Made by a program: the position numbers and the translations under genes. Shown one piece after another: positions 1 through 13,205 of a stretch of 64,000 nt of DNA (positions are counted from its first letter, which is position 1; every line of letters begins with the position of its first letter). The stretch is from Pogonophryne albipinna (lineage: Eukaryota; Chordata; Actinopteri; Perciformes; Artedidraconidae). The notes beneath the pieces are model-generated. The model was not told where the DNA came from. It did no database searches and worked only from the letters and a program-made list of their open reading frames with translations. The stretch spans positions 62,663 through 126,662 of the forward strand of contig JAPTMU010000155.1 in NCBI GenBank assembly GCA_028583405.1. The letters run 5' to 3'.

Positions 1-3000
1 AAAATAGTGCATCATAGTGCGGGTAAAGTCCCCTGACAACTCCCCTCACATTCCTCCAGAGTCAGAAAAAGTCTGAGTTAATTTTTTGGAGAAGGGGTGA
101 AAATGGAAAAAAGTATCCGAAAATAGTGCATCATAGTGCGGGTAAAGACCCCTGACAACTCCCCTCACATTCCTCCAGAGTCAGAAAAAGTCTGAGTTAA
201 CTTTTTGGAGAACCATGAAAACGGGCCAAAAGTATCCGAAAATAGTTCATCATAGTGCGGGTAAAGTCCCCTGACAACTCCCCTCACATTCCTCCAGAGT
301 CAGAAAAAGTCTGAGTTAACTTTTTGGAGAACCATGAAAACGGGCCAAAAGTATCCAAAAATAGTGCATCATAGTGCGGGTAAAGTCCCCTGACAACTCC
401 CCTCACATTCCTCCAGAGTCAGAAAAAGTCTGAGTTAACTTTTTGGAGAACCATAAAAAAGGGGTGAAAATGGAAAAAAATATCCGAAAATAGTGCATCA
501 TAGTGCGGGTAAAGTCCCCTGACAACTCCCCTCACATTCCTCCAGAGTCAGAAAAAGTCTGAGTTAATTTTTTGGAGAAGGGGTGAAAATGGAAAAAAGT
601 ATCCGAAAATAGTGCATCATAGTGCGGGTAAAGTCCCCTGACAACTCCCCTCACATTCCTCCAGAGTCAGAAAAAGTCTGAGTTAACTTTTTGGAGAACC
701 ATAAAAAAGGGGTGAAAATGGAAAAAAATATCCGAAAATAGTGCATCATAGTGCGGGTAAAGTCCCCTGACAACTCCCCTCACATTCCTCCAGAGTCAGA
801 AAAAGTCTGAGTTAACTTTTTGGAGAACCATAAAAAAGGGGTGAAAATGGAAAAAAATATCCGAAAATAGTGCATCATAGTGCGGGTAAAGTCCCCTGAC
901 AACTCCCCTCACATTCCTCCAGAGTCAGAAAAAGTCTGAGTTAACTTTTTGGAGAACCATGAAAACGGGCCAAAAGTATCCGAAAATAGTTCATCATAGT
1001 GCGGGTAAAGTCCCCTGACAACTCCCCTCACATTCCTCCAGAGTCAGAAAAAGTCCTGAGTTAACTTTTGGAGAACCATGAAAACGGGCCAAAAGTATCC
1101 AAAAATAGTGCATCATAGTGCGGGTAAAGTCCCCTGACAACTCCCCTCACATTCCTCCAGAGTCAGAAAAAGTCTGAGTTAACTTTTTGGAGAACCATAA
1201 AAAAGGGGTGAAAATGGAAAAAAATATCCGAAAATAGTGCATCATAGTGCGGGTAAAGTCCCCTGACAACTCCCCTCACATTCCTCCAGAGTCAGAAAAA
1301 GTCTGAGTTAATTTTTTGGAGAAGGGGTGAAAATGGAAAAAAGTATCCGAAAATAGTGCATCATAGTGCGCGTAAATTCCCCTGACAACTCCCCTCACAT
1401 TCCTCCAGATTCAGAAAAAGTCTGAGTTAACTTTTTAGAGAACCATGAAAACGGGCCAAAAGTATCCGAAAATAGTGCATCATAGTGCGGGTAAAGTCCC
1501 CTGACAACTCCCCTCACATTCCTCCAGAGTCAGAAAAAGTCTGAGTTAACTTTTTGGAGAACCATGAAAACGGGACAAAAGTATCCGAAAATAGTGCATC
1601 ATAGTGCGGGTAAAGTCCCCTGACAACTCCCCTCACATTCCTCCAGAGTCAGAAAAAGTCTGAGTTAACTTTTTGGAGAACCATGAAAACGGGCCAAAAG
1701 TATCCAAAAATAGTGCATCATAGTGCGGGTAAAGTCCCCTGACAACTCCCCTCACATTCCTCCATAGTCAGAAAAAGTCTGAGTTAACTTTTTGGAGAAC
1801 CATGAAAACGGGCCAAAAGTATCCGAAAATAGTGCATCATAGTGCGGGTAAAGTCCCCTGACAACTCCCCTCACATTCCTCCAGAGTCAGAAAAAGTCTG
1901 AGTTAACTTTTTGGAGAACCATAAAAAAGGGGTGAAAATGGAAAAAAATATCCGAAAATAGTGCATCATAGTGCGGGTAAAGTCCCCTGACAACTCCCCT
2001 CACATTCCTCCAGAGTCAGAAAAAGTCTGAGTTAATTTTTTGGAGAAGGGGTGAAAATGGAAAAAAGTATCCGAAAATAGTGCATCATAGTGCGCGTAAA
2101 TTCCCCTGACAACTCCCCTCACATTCCTCCAGATTCAGAAAAAGTCTGAGTTAACTTTTTAGAGAACCATGAAAACGGGCCAAAAGTATCCGAAAATAGT
2201 GCATCATAGTGCGGGTAAAGTCCCTGACAACTCCCTCACATTCCTCCAGAGTCAGAAAAGTCTGAGTTAACTTTTTGGAGAACCATGAAAACGGGACAAA
2301 AGTATCCGAAAATAGTGCATCATAGTGCGGGTAAAGTCCCCTGACAACTCCCCTCACATTCCTCCAGAGTCAGAAAAAGTCTGAGTTAACTTTTTGGAGA
2401 ACCATGAAAACGGGCCAAAAGTATCCAAAAATAGTGCATCATAGTGCGGGTAAAGTCCCCTGACAACTCCCCTCACATTCCTCCATAGTCAGAAAAAGTC
2501 TGAGTTAACTTTTTGGAGAACCATGAAAACGGGCCAAAAGTATCCGAAAATAGTGCATCATAGTGCGGGTAAAGTCCCCTGACAACTCCGCTCACATTCC
2601 TCCAGAGTCAGAAAAACTCTAAGTTCACTTTTTGGAGAACCATAAAAAAGGGGTGAAAATGGAAAAAAGTATCCGAAAATAGTGCCTCATAACCCGGGTA
2701 AAGTCCCCTGACAACTCCCCTCACATTCCTACAGAGTCAGAAAAGTCTGAGTTAACTTTTTGGAGAACCATGAAAACGGGCCAAAAGTATCCAAAAATAG
2801 TGCATCATAGTGCGGGTAAAGTCCCCTGACAACTCCCCTCACATTCCTCCAGAGTCAGAAAAAGTCTGAGTTAACTTTTTGGAGAACCATGAAAACGGGC
2901 CAAAAGTATCCAAAAATAGTGCATCATAGTGCGGGTAAAGTCCCCTGACAACTCCCCTCACATTCCTCCAGAGTCAGAAAAAGTCTGAGTTAACTTTTTG

Positions 3001-6000
3001 GAGAACCATAAAAAAGGGGTGAAATGGAAAAAAGTATCCGAAAATAGTGCATCATAGTGCGGGTAAAGTCCCCTGACAACTCCCCTCACATTCCTCCAGA
3101 TTCAGAAAAACTCTAAGTTCACTTTTTGGAGAACCATAAAAAAGGGGTGAAAATGGAAAAAAGTATCCGAAAATAGTGCCTCAAACCCGGGTAAAGTCCC
3201 CTGACAACTCCCCTCACATTCCTCCAGAGTCAGAAAAAGTCTGAGTTAATTTTTTGGAGAAGGGGTGAAAATGGAAAAAAGTATCCGAAAATAGTGCATC
3301 ATAGTGCGCGTAAATTCCCCTGACAACTCCCCTCACATTCCTCCAGATTCAGAAAAAGTCTGAGTTAACTTTTTAGAGAACCATGAAAACGGGCCAAAAG
3401 TATCCGAAAATAGTGCATCATAGTGCGGGCAAAGTCCCCTGACAACTCCCCTCACATTCCTCCAGAGTCAGAAAAGTCTGAGTTAACTTTTTGGAGAACC
3501 ATGAAAACGGGACAAAAGTATCCGAAAATAGTGCATCATAGTGCGGGTAAAGTCCCCTGACAACTCCCCTCACATTCCTCCAGAGTCAGAAAAAGTCTGA
3601 GTTAACTTTTTGGAGAACCATGAAAACGGGCCAAAAGTATCCGAAAATAGTGCATCATAGTGCGGGTAAAGTCCCCTGACAACTCCACTCACATTCCTCC
3701 AGAGTCAGAAAAGTCTGAGTTAACTTTTTGGAGAACCATAAAAAGGGTGAAAATGGAAAAAAGTATCCGAAAATAGTGCATCATAGTGCGCGTAAATTCC
3801 CTGACAACTCCCCTCACATTCCTCCAGATTCAGAAAAAGTCTGAGTTAACTTTTTAGAGAACCATGAAAACGGGCCAAAAGTATCCGAAAATAGTGCATC
3901 ATAGTGCGGGTAAAGTCCCCTGACAACTCCCCTCACATTCCTCCAGAGTCAGAAAAGTCTGAGTTAACTTTTTGGAGAACCATGAAAACAGGCCAAAAGT
4001 ATCCGAAAATAGTGCATCATAGTGCGGGTAAAGTCCCCTGACAACTCCCCTCACATTCCTCCAGAGTCAGAAAAAGTCTGAGTTAACTTATTGGAGAACC
4101 ATAAAAAAGGGGTGAAAATGGAAAAAAGTATCCGAAAATAGTGCATCATAGTGCGCGTAAATTCCCCTGACAACTCCCCTCACATTCCTCCAGATTCAGA
4201 AAAAGTCTGAGTTAACTTTTTAGAGAACCATGAAAACGGGCCAAAAGTATCCGAAAATAGTGCATCATAGTGCGGGTAAAGTCCCCTGACAACTCCCCTC
4301 ACATTCCTCCAGAGTCAGAAAAGTCTGAGTTAACTTTTTGGAGAACCATGAAAACAGGCCAAAAGTATCCGAAATAGTGCATCATAGTGCGGGTAAAGTC
4401 CCCTGACAACTCCCCTCACATTCCTCCAGAGTCAGAAAAAGTCTGAGTTAACTTTTTGGAGAACCATGAAAACGGGCCAAAAGTATCCGAAAATAGTGCA
4501 TCATAGTGCGGGTAAAGTCCCCTGACAACTCCCCTCACATTCCTCAGGGTCAGAAAAAGTCTGAGTTAACTTTTTGGAGAACCATGAAAATGGGCCAAAA
4601 GTATCCGAAAATAGTTCATCATATTGCGGGTAAAGTCCCGTGACAACTCCCCTCACATTCCTCCAGAGTCAGAAAAGTCTGAGTTAACTTTTTGGAGAAC
4701 CATGAAAACAGGCCAAAAGTATCCGAAAATAGTGCATCATAGTGCGGGTAAAGTCCCCTGACAACTCCCCTCACATTCCTCCAGAGTCAGAAAAAGTCTG
4801 AGTTAACTTTTTGGAGAACCATGAAAACGGGCCAAAAGTATCCGAAAATAGTGCATCATAGTGCGGGTAAAGTCCCCTGACAACTCCCCTCACATTCCTC
4901 CAGAGTCAGAAAAAGTCTGAGTTAACTTTTTGGAGAACCATGAAAATGGGCCAAAAGTATCCGAAAATAGTTCATCATAGTGCGGGCAAAGTCCCGTGAC
5001 AACTCCCCTCACATTCCTCCAGAGTCAGAAAAAGTCTGAGTTAACTTTTTGGAGAACCATAAAAAAGGGGTGAAAATAGAAAAAAGTATCCGAAAATAGT
5101 GCATCATAGTGCGGGTAAAGTCCCCTGACAACTCCCCTCACATTCCTCCAGAGTCAGAAAAAGTCTGAGTTAACTTTTTGGAGAACCATGAAAACGGGCC
5201 AAAAGTATCCGAAAATAGTGCATCATAGTGCGGGTAAAGTCCCCTGACAACTCCCCTCACATTCCTCCAGAGTCAGAAAAAGTCTGAGTTAACTTTTTGG
5301 AGAACCTTGAAAATGGGCCAAAAGTATCCGAAAATAGTTCATCATAGTGCGGGTAAAGTCCCGTGACAATTCCCCTCACATTCCTCCAGAGTCAGAAAAA
5401 GTCTGAGTTAACTTTTTGGAGAACCATAAAAAAGGGGTGAAAATGGAAAAAAGTATCCGAAAATAGTGCATCATAGTGCGGGTAAAGTCCCCTGACAACT
5501 CCCCTCACATTCCTCCAGAGTCAGAAAAAGTCTGAGTTAACTTTTTGGAGAACCATGAAAACGGGCCAAAAGTATCCGAAAATAGTGCATCATAGTGCGG
5601 GCAAAGTCCCCTGACAACTCCCCTCACATTCCTCCAGAGTCAGAAAAAGTCTGAGTTAACTTTTTGGAGAACCATAAAAAAGGGGTGAAAATGGAAAAAA
5701 GTATCCGAAAATAGTGCATCATAGTGCGCGTAAATTCCCCTGACAACTCCCCTCACATTCCTCCAGATTCAGAAAAAGTCTGAGTTAACTTTTTAGAGAA
5801 CCATGAAAACGGGCCAAAAGTATCCGAAAATAGTGCATCATAGTGCGGGTAAAGTCCCCTGACAACTCCCCTCACATTCCTCCAGAGTCAGAAAAGTCTG
5901 AGTTAACTTTTTGGAGAACCATGAAAACAGGCCAAAAGTATCCGAAAATAGTGCATCATAGTGCGGGTAAAGTCCCCTGACAACTCCCCTCACATTCCTC

Positions 6001-9000
6001 CAGAGTCAGAAAAAGTCTGAGTTAACTTTTTGGAGAACCATGAAAACGGGCCAAAAGTATCCAAAAATAGTGCATCATAGTGCGGGTAAAGTCCCCTGAC
6101 AACTCCCCTCACATTCCTCCAGAGTCAGAAAAAGTCTGAGTTAACTTTTTGGAGAACCATAAAAAAGGGGTGAAAATGGAAAAAAGTATCCGAAAATAGT
6201 GCATCATAGTGCGGGTAAAGACCCCTGACAACTCCCCTCACATTCCTCCAGAGTCAGAAAAGTCTGAGTTAACTTTTTGGAGAGCCATGAAAACAGGCCA
6301 AAAGTATCCGAAAATAGTGCATCATAGTGCGGGTAAAGTCCCCTGACAACTCCCCTCACATTCCTCCAGAGTCAGAAAAAGTCTGAGTTAACTTTTTGGA
6401 GAACCATGAAAACGGGCCAAAAGTATCCGAAAATAGTGCATCATAGTGCGGGTAAAGTCCCCTGACAACTCCCCTCACATTCCTCCAGAGTCAGAAAAAG
6501 TCTGAGTTAACTTTTTGGAGAACCATGAAAACGGGCCAAAAGTATCCGAAAATAGTGCATCATAGTGCGGGTAAAGTCCCCTGACAACTCCCCTCACATT
6601 CCTCCAGAGTCAGAAAAAGTCTGAGTTAACTTTTTGGCAAACCATGAAAACGGGCCAAAAGTATCCGAAAATAGTGCATCATAGTGCGGGTAAAGTCCCC
6701 TGACAACTCCCCTCACATTCCTCCAGAGTCAGAAAAAGTCTGAGTTAACTTTTTGGAGAACCATGAAAACGGGCCAAAAGTATCCGAAAATAGTGCATCA
6801 TAGTGCGGGTAAAGTCCCCTGACAACTCCCCTCACATTCCTCCAGAGTCAGAAAATGTCTGAGTTAACTTTTTGGAGAACCATGAAAATGGGCCAAAAGT
6901 ATCCGAAAATAGTGCATCATAGTGCGGGCAAAGTCCCCTGACAATTCCCCTCACATTCCTCCAGAGTCAGAAAAAAGTCTGAGTTAACTTTTTGGAGAAC
7001 CATAAAAAAGGGGTGAAAATGGAAAAAAGTATCCGAAAATAGTGCCTCATAACCCGGGTAGAGTCCCCTGACAACTCTCCTCACATTCCTCCAGAGTCAG
7101 AAAAACTCTAAGTTAACTTTTTTGAGAACCATAAAAAAGGGGGGAAAATGGAGAAATTGTGTCCGAAAATAGTGCATCATAAGGCGGGTAGAGTCCCCTG
7201 ACAACTCTCCTTACATTCCTCCAGAGTCAGAAAAAGTCTGAGTTAACATTTTGGAGAACCATGAAAACGGGCCAAAAGTATCCGAAAATAGTTCATCATA
7301 GTGCGGGTAAAGTCCCCTGACAACTCCCCTCACATTCCTCCAGAGTCAGAAAAGTCTGAGTTAATTTTTTGGAGAACCATGAAAACGGGCCAAAAGTATC
7401 CGAAAATAGTGCATCATAGTGCGGGTAAAGTCCCCTGACAACTCCCCTCACATTCCTCCAGAGTCAGAAAATGTCTGAGTTAACTTTTTGGAGAACCATG
7501 AAAACGGGCCAAAAGTATCCGAAAATAGTGCATCATAGTGCGGGTAAAGTCCCGTGACAACTCCCCTCACATTCCTCCAGAGTCAGAAAATGTCTGAGTT
7601 AACTTTTTGGAGAACCATGAAAACGGGCCAAAAGTATCCGAAAATAGTGCATCATAGTGCGGGTAAAGTCCCCTGACAACTCCCCTCACATTCCTCCAGA
7701 GTCAGAAAAAGTCTGAGTTAACATTTTGGAGAACCATGAAAACGGGCCAAAAGTATCCGAAAATAGTTCATCATAGTGCGGGTAAAGTCCCCTGACAACT
7801 CCCCTCACATTCCTCCAGAGTCAGAAAAAGTCTGAGTTAACTTTTTGGAGAACCATGAAAACGGGCCAAAAGTATCCGAAAATAGTGCATCATAGTGCGG
7901 GTAAAGTCCCCTGACAACTCCCCTCACATTCCTCCAGAGTCAGAAAAAGTCTGAGTTAACTTTTTGGAGAACCATGAAAATGGGCCAAAAGTATCCGAAA
8001 ATAGTTCATCATAGTGCGGGTAAAGTCCCGTGACAACTCCCCTCACATTCCTCCAGAGTCAGAAAAAGTCTGAGTTAACTTTTTGGAGAACCATAAAAAA
8101 GGGGTGAAAATGGAAAAAAGTATCCGAAAATAGTGCATCATAGTGCGGGTAAAGTCCCCTGACAACTCCCCTCACATTCCTCCAGAGTCAGAAAAAGTCT
8201 GAGTTAACTTTTTGGAGAACCATGAAAACGGGCCAAAAGTATCCGAAAATAGTGCATCATAGTGCGGGTAAAGTCCCCTGACAACTCCCCTCACATTCCT
8301 CCATAGTCAGAAAAAGTCTGAGTTAACTTTTTGGAGAACCATGAAAACGGGCCAAAAGTATCCGAAAATAGTGCATCATAGTGCGGGTAAAGTCCCCTGA
8401 CAACTCCCCTCACATTCCTCCAGAGTCAGAAAAAGTCTGAGTTAATTTTTTGGAGAACCATAAAAAAGGGGTGAAAATGGAAAAAAGTATCCGAAAATAG
8501 TGCATCATAGTGCGCGTAAATTCCCCTGACAACTCCCCTCACATTCCTCCAGATTCAGAAAAAGTCTGAGTTAACTTTTTAGAGAACCATGAAAACGGGC
8601 CAAAAGTATCCGAAAATAGTGCATCATAGTGCGGGTAAAGACCCCTGACAACTCCCCTCACATTCCTCCAGAGTCAGAAAAGTCTGAGTTAACTTTTTGG
8701 AGAACCATGAAAACAGGCCAAAAGTATCCGAAAATAGTGCATCATAGTGCGGGTAAAGTCCCCTGACAACTCCCCTCACATTCCTCCAGAGTCAGAAAAA
8801 GTCTGAGTTAACTTTTTGGAGAACCATGAAAACGGGCCAAAAGTATCCGAAAATAGTGCATCATAGTGCGGGTAAAGTCCCCTGACAACTCCCCTCACAT
8901 TCCTCCAGAGTCAGAAAAAGTCTGAGTTAACTTTTTGGAGAACCATGAAAATGGGCAAAAAGTATCCGAAAATAGTTCATCATAGTGCGGGTAAAGTCCC

Positions 9001-11078
9001 GTGACAATTCCCCTCACATTCCTCCAGAGTCAGAAAAAGTCTGAGTTAACTTTTTGGAGAACCATAAAAAAGGGGTGAAAATGGAAAAAAGTATCCGAAA
9101 ATAGTGCATCATAGTGCGGGTAAAGTCCCCTGACAACTCCCCTCACATTCCTCCAGAGTCAGAAAAAGTCTGAGTTAACTTTTTGGAGAACCATGAAAAC
9201 GGGCCAAAAGTATCCGAAAATAGTGCATCATAGTGCGGGCAAAGTCCCCTGACAACTCCCCTCACATTCCTCCAGAGTCAGAAAAAGTCTGAGTTAACTT
9301 TTTGGAGAACCATAAAAAAGGGGTGAAAATGGAAAAAAGTATCCGAAAATAGTGCATCATAGTGCGCGTAAATTCCCCTGACAACTCCCCTCACATTCCT
9401 CCAGATTCAGAAAAAGTCTGAGTTAACTTTTTAGAGAACCATGAAAACGGGCCAAAAGTATCCGAAAATAGTGCATCATAGTGCGGGTAAAGTCCCCTGA
9501 CAACTCCCCTCACATTCCTCCAGAGTCAGAAAAGTCTGAGTTAACTTTTTGGAGAACCATGAAAACAGGCCAAAAGTATCCGAAAATAGTGCATCATAGT
9601 GCGGGTAAAGTCCCCTGACAACTCCCCTCACATTCCTCCAGAGTCAGAAAAAGTCTGAGTTAACATTTTGGAGAACCATGAAAATGGGCCAAAAGTATCC
9701 GAAAATAGTTCATCATAGTGCGGGTAAAGTCCCCTGACAACTCCCCTCACATTCCTCCAGAGTCAGAAAAGTCTGAGTTAACTTTTTGGAGAACCATGAA
9801 AACGGGCCAAAAGTATCCGAAAATAGTGCATCATAGTGCGGGTAAAGTCCCCTGACAACTCCCCTCACATTCCTCCAGAGTCAGAAAAAGTCTGAGTTAA
9901 CTTTTTGGAGAACCATAAAAAAGGGGTGAAAATGGAAAAAAGTATCCGAAAATAGTGCATCATAGTGCGGGTAAAGTCCCCTGACAACTCCCCTCACATT
10001 CCTCCAGAGTCAGAAAAAGTCTGAGTTAACTTTTTGGAGAACCATGAAAACGGGCCAAAAGTATCCGAAAATAGTGCATCATAGTGCGGGTAAAGTCCCC
10101 TGACAACTCCCCTCACATTCCTCCAGAGTCAGAAAATGTCTGAGTTAACTTTTTGGAGAACCATGAAAACGGGCCAAAAGTATCCGAAAATAGTGCATCA
10201 TAGTGCGGGTAAAGTCCCCTGACAACTCCCCTCACATTCCTCCAGAGTCAGAAAAAGTCTGAGTTAACATTTTGGAGAACCATGAAAACGGGTCAAAAGT
10301 ATCCGAAAATAGTTCATCATAGTGCGGGTAAAGTCCCCTGACAACTCCCCTCACATTCCTCCAGAGTCAGAAAAAGTCTGAGTTAACTTTTTGGAGAACC
10401 ATGAAAACGGGCCAAAAGTATCCGAAAATAGTGCATCATAGTGCGGGTAAAGTCCCCTGACAACTCCCCTCACATTCCTCCAGAGTCAGAAAATGTCTGA
10501 GTTAACTTTTTGGAGAACCATGAAAATGGGCCAAAAGTATTCGAAAATAGTGCAACATAGTGCGGGTAAAGTCCCCTGACAACTCCCCTCACATTCCTCC
10601 AGAGTCAGAAAATGTCTGAGTTAACTTTTTGGAGAACCATGAAAACGGGCCAAAAGTATCCGAAAATAGTGCATCATAGTGCGGGTAAAGGTCTGAGTTA
10701 ACTTTTTGGAGAACCATGAAAACGGGCCAAAAGTATCCGAAAATAGTGCATCATAGTGCGGGTAAAGTCCCCTGACAATTCCCCTCACATTACTCCAGAG
10801 TCATAAAAAGTCTGAGTTAACTTTTTTGAGAACCATAAAAAAGGGGTGAAAATGGAAAAAAGTATCCGAAAATAGTGCCTCATAACCCGGGTAGAGTCCC
10901 CTGACAACTCTCCTCACATTCCTCCAGAGTCAGAAAAACTCTAAGTTAACTTTTCGGAGAACCAGAGAAAAGGGGTGAAAATGGATAAATTGTATCCGAA
11001 AATAGTGTCCCATAACGCGGGTAGAGTCCCCTGACAACACTCCTTACATTCCTGCAGAGTAAGAAAAACTCTGCCCGA
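1..11078. repeat. Satellite array, ~119/129-bp units, about 90 copies
   Basis: Head-to-tail tandem repeat occupying the whole left edge and continuing off the window. A unit starts near AAAATAGTGCATCATAGTGC and includes a CCCCTGACAACTCCCCTCAC core. At least four variants recur. Type A (119 bp) has CCATGAAAACGGGCC. Type B (about 129 bp) has CCATAAAAAAGGGGTG. Type C lacks the CCATAAAAA part and has GGAGAAGGGGTG. Type D has GCGCGTAAATTCC and TTTTTAGAG. Variants recur in fixed order, giving higher-order repeats. Units near 7060-7200 and after 10780 are more diverged, as expected towards an array edge. 119 is not a multiple of 3, so the short ORFs inside are incidental. I do not recognise the family by name. 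Confidence 0.97.
1230..2676. repeat. Tandemly duplicated six-unit higher-order repeat
   Basis: Units in the order C, D, A, A (with GGGACAAAAG), A, A/B occupy about 1230-1954 and recur in the same order at about 1955-2676. Diagnostic variants are offset by a constant 720-725 bp: GCGCGTAAATTCC near 1368 and 2093, GGGACAAAAG near 1574 and 2295, TCCATAGTC near 1761 and 2483. A partial third copy (C, D, A, GGGACAAAAG) starts near 3230. Confidence 0.8.
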
Positions 11079-11389
11079 GGACTCCATCATGGACTCTGCC
11101 TTGCCCCCGGGCCGTCCGCCTGAGGACTCCACCATGAACTCTGCCTTGCCCCCGGACCGTCCGCCCGAGAGCTCCATTATGGACTCTGCCTTGCCCCCGG
11201 GCCGTCCGCCCGAGAGCTCCGTCATGGACTCTGCCTTACCCCCGGGCCGTCCGCCCGAGAGCTCCATCATGAACTCTGCCTTGCCCCTGGGTCGTCCGCC
11301 CGATACACGTCCTCCGGACCCCCCCCACCCACCCTTTTGGATTTTTTTTGACGTCTAGAATCCGTCCCTTGAGGGGGGGGGGGGGGTTC
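11079..11389 (+). mobile_element. 3' internal end of an LTR retrotransposon: Pro-rich repeat tail and polypurine tract
   Basis: Five imperfect 45-bp repeats encode a motif like SALPPGRPPESSIMD (ORF 11089-11358). The same motif occurs near the 3' end of the LTR element at 58083-58200, so this is the C-terminal tail of a related element. After the ORF a G-run (about 11371-11386) lies immediately before the LTR that starts at 11390, the expected place for the plus-strand-priming polypurine tract. Everything 5' of the tail is replaced by the satellite array. Being part of a retroelement is well supported; the protein's function is unknown. Confidence 0.75.
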
Positions 11390-11935
11390 TGTCACGGTTT
11401 TAAGTGTGTGTGTCTGGTAGTGGGTGTTTTTCTGTTCTCCTTGTCATGTTTTCCTCCCTGTGTATTGTCTGGTCTTTCTCCCCGTGTTTTTCTGTCTGTC
11501 GTTAGTTTCCCTGGTGTGTCTAATTTCCTGATTGTTTTCACTTGTCATCCCTTCTGTGTCTCCTGTGCTCATCAGCGTCAGCCCCGCCCCTGATTGTTCC
11601 CACCTGTGTCTTGTTACCCTGTGTTTAAATTCCCCTGTCTCCCAGTGTTCAGTGTCAGTTCGTTTTCGTCTCTTGTCACGTTCAGGTCTGTGCTATTGTC
11701 GCTTGCTATGGTCAGGTCTATGCTCCTTATGCTCTTGAAAAGTTTGATTCCTCACTACGTGAGCGCTTTCATTTTTTTGTTCTCTATTTTTGTCATCTCG
11801 GCTAGAGATTTGATAGTTAATTTTTGTTGTTGTTCAATGCTGTATTTGGAAAATAAAGTATCTTACAAATACTTTACCTCTGTCTCCCGGGTCATGCAAT
11901 TGGGTCCTACATCCTAAGTGTCTGAGTTCGTAACA
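11390..11935 (+). mobile_element. 3' LTR of Ty3/gypsy-like element (TGTCACGG...CGTAACA)
   Basis: Starts TGTCACGG right after a polypurine tract and ends CGTAACA, followed by GGTAC. An AATAAA lies near 11853. The central part (GTTAGTTTCCCTGGTGTGTC, then an ATTGTTCCCACCTGTGTC stretch) and the 3' part (GTATCTTACAAATACTTTAC) align along most of their length with the solo LTR at 39340-39837, which fixes both ends. The matching 5' LTR is not in the window. Assignment to Ty3/gypsy rests on LTR ends and 5-bp target duplications of sibling copies, so it is tentative. Confidence 0.85.
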
Positions 11936-11940
11936 GGTAC

Positions 11941-12474
11941 TCCTTGGTTGACTGGGGCTGATGGGGAACGGCAGTCACTGATGGTCACAAAGTGTTTCTG
12001 GTTCGAAAGGTAGCACGATGCAATGCTGACCTTTTCTTTAAAAGCCAACTCTTTCTTAAAATAAAGATAAGATAAGATGGAAAAAAGTGAGATTCTTCAC
12101 ATGTAGTTTATTATACATGATGATGAACATTTATACATGAACACATTTGATGATTGTCTCATTGTAGGTCAGCTTTTCCTTGAAAGAAATTCTAGTCTGG
12201 GTGGTGTTTTGTCAGGTGGCAGAAGTACCAATCTCTATCAAACAGAACCTAAACATCGCACAGATAAATATATTTCATAAAAAAAGTTCCAAATAAAGGG
12301 GCAGACGTTGTTCCAACAATAGTTACAGCTGTGCAAAAATATTTTCTTTTTCATTTTAGACTCAATTCGTATAGCAATCGTGGTGATGATCAAGGGTGGG
12401 ACAGCCGAGAAAACTGCACCATGAACTGGTCACCATGAGCAAAGAGAATCCATATGAAATAAGTTCTCGTACTC
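11941..12474. other. Intergenic, nothing recognised
   Basis: AT-rich unique-looking DNA after the LTR. An AAATAAAGATAAGATAAGATGG stretch near 12060 resembles a LINE or SINE tail, but no body is recognisable upstream. No ORF of interest. Confidence 0.4.
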
Positions 12475-13205
12475 ATATAGGACTAAGATAACGTTTTGAG
12501 GAACATAACCAAGTGGTACAATTATGTCCGAAAGGGCTGAAAAACGTTTGCGTGGGGAAATGATCTGTCCTCAACATTTCATGTGCCAAAACAGCAGACA
12601 GGAAGTGGTATGATCCTTTGCCGCTGTTACTGTACCATTGTGTTTACCACAATGTAACCAAACTTGAATGGCAAAGTTTACTTTCACCTTTCATTCCCAC
12701 ACTTAGATGTCTCTGTATCTTCCACAGACATAATCCTACAAAAACCTGTTGCTTGGAGCAGTTTCCTGTTGTGATTATCTAAATCGTTCAAATTGGCACC
12801 ATCCCATAAACCCTCGAGCACTTCCATTCACACCCAATTATTTCTGTTATAGCTGGGGATTTCTATAACCCTAAGCCCTTTGTTTTCTGGGAGCATTTTA
12901 TAGGACTTTGCTAACGTTTTGAGTAACTTTATTAAGGTGTACCATACTGCCCAAAAAGACTGAAGAATACTTAGTGTAATTCGGTTTTTTTAAGGTTTCA
13001 AATATTTGCATGGGAAAATTACCTGACCTCCACCACTCGAGTGAGAATATGTCAGCCACAAGAACAAACAGGAAGTGTGTTGATCTTCTGCAGCATTTAG
13101 TTCAGATTTAGCATTCAGATTTCTTTACCACAATGTGCCAGCATGACTTGAGTGGCCAATTACACTTCCACTTTCGTTTTCAAACTTTGGTTCCCTGTAG
13201 ATGAA
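12475..13205. repeat. Ancient diverged tandem duplication (~430-bp period)
   Basis: 12475-12720 and 12905-13205 align collinearly though diverged. Shared blocks are ACGTTTTGAG, TTTGC(G/A)TGGG, ACAGGAAGTG(G/T)T(A/G)TGATC, TTTACCACAATGT and a CTTTC..TT..CTCTGTA / CTTTC..TT..CCCTGTA end. No coding potential is evident. It may be an old dispersed element present twice or a true local duplication. Confidence 0.6.

Noticed and set aside
2151..2357. 68-codon ORF in the satellite
   Set aside because: Unit length is not a multiple of three, and indels between units open or close such frames by chance.
1..11078. CRISPR-like regular repeats
   Set aside because: Units are contiguous satellite monomers of 119-129 bp without unique spacers, in an animal genome.
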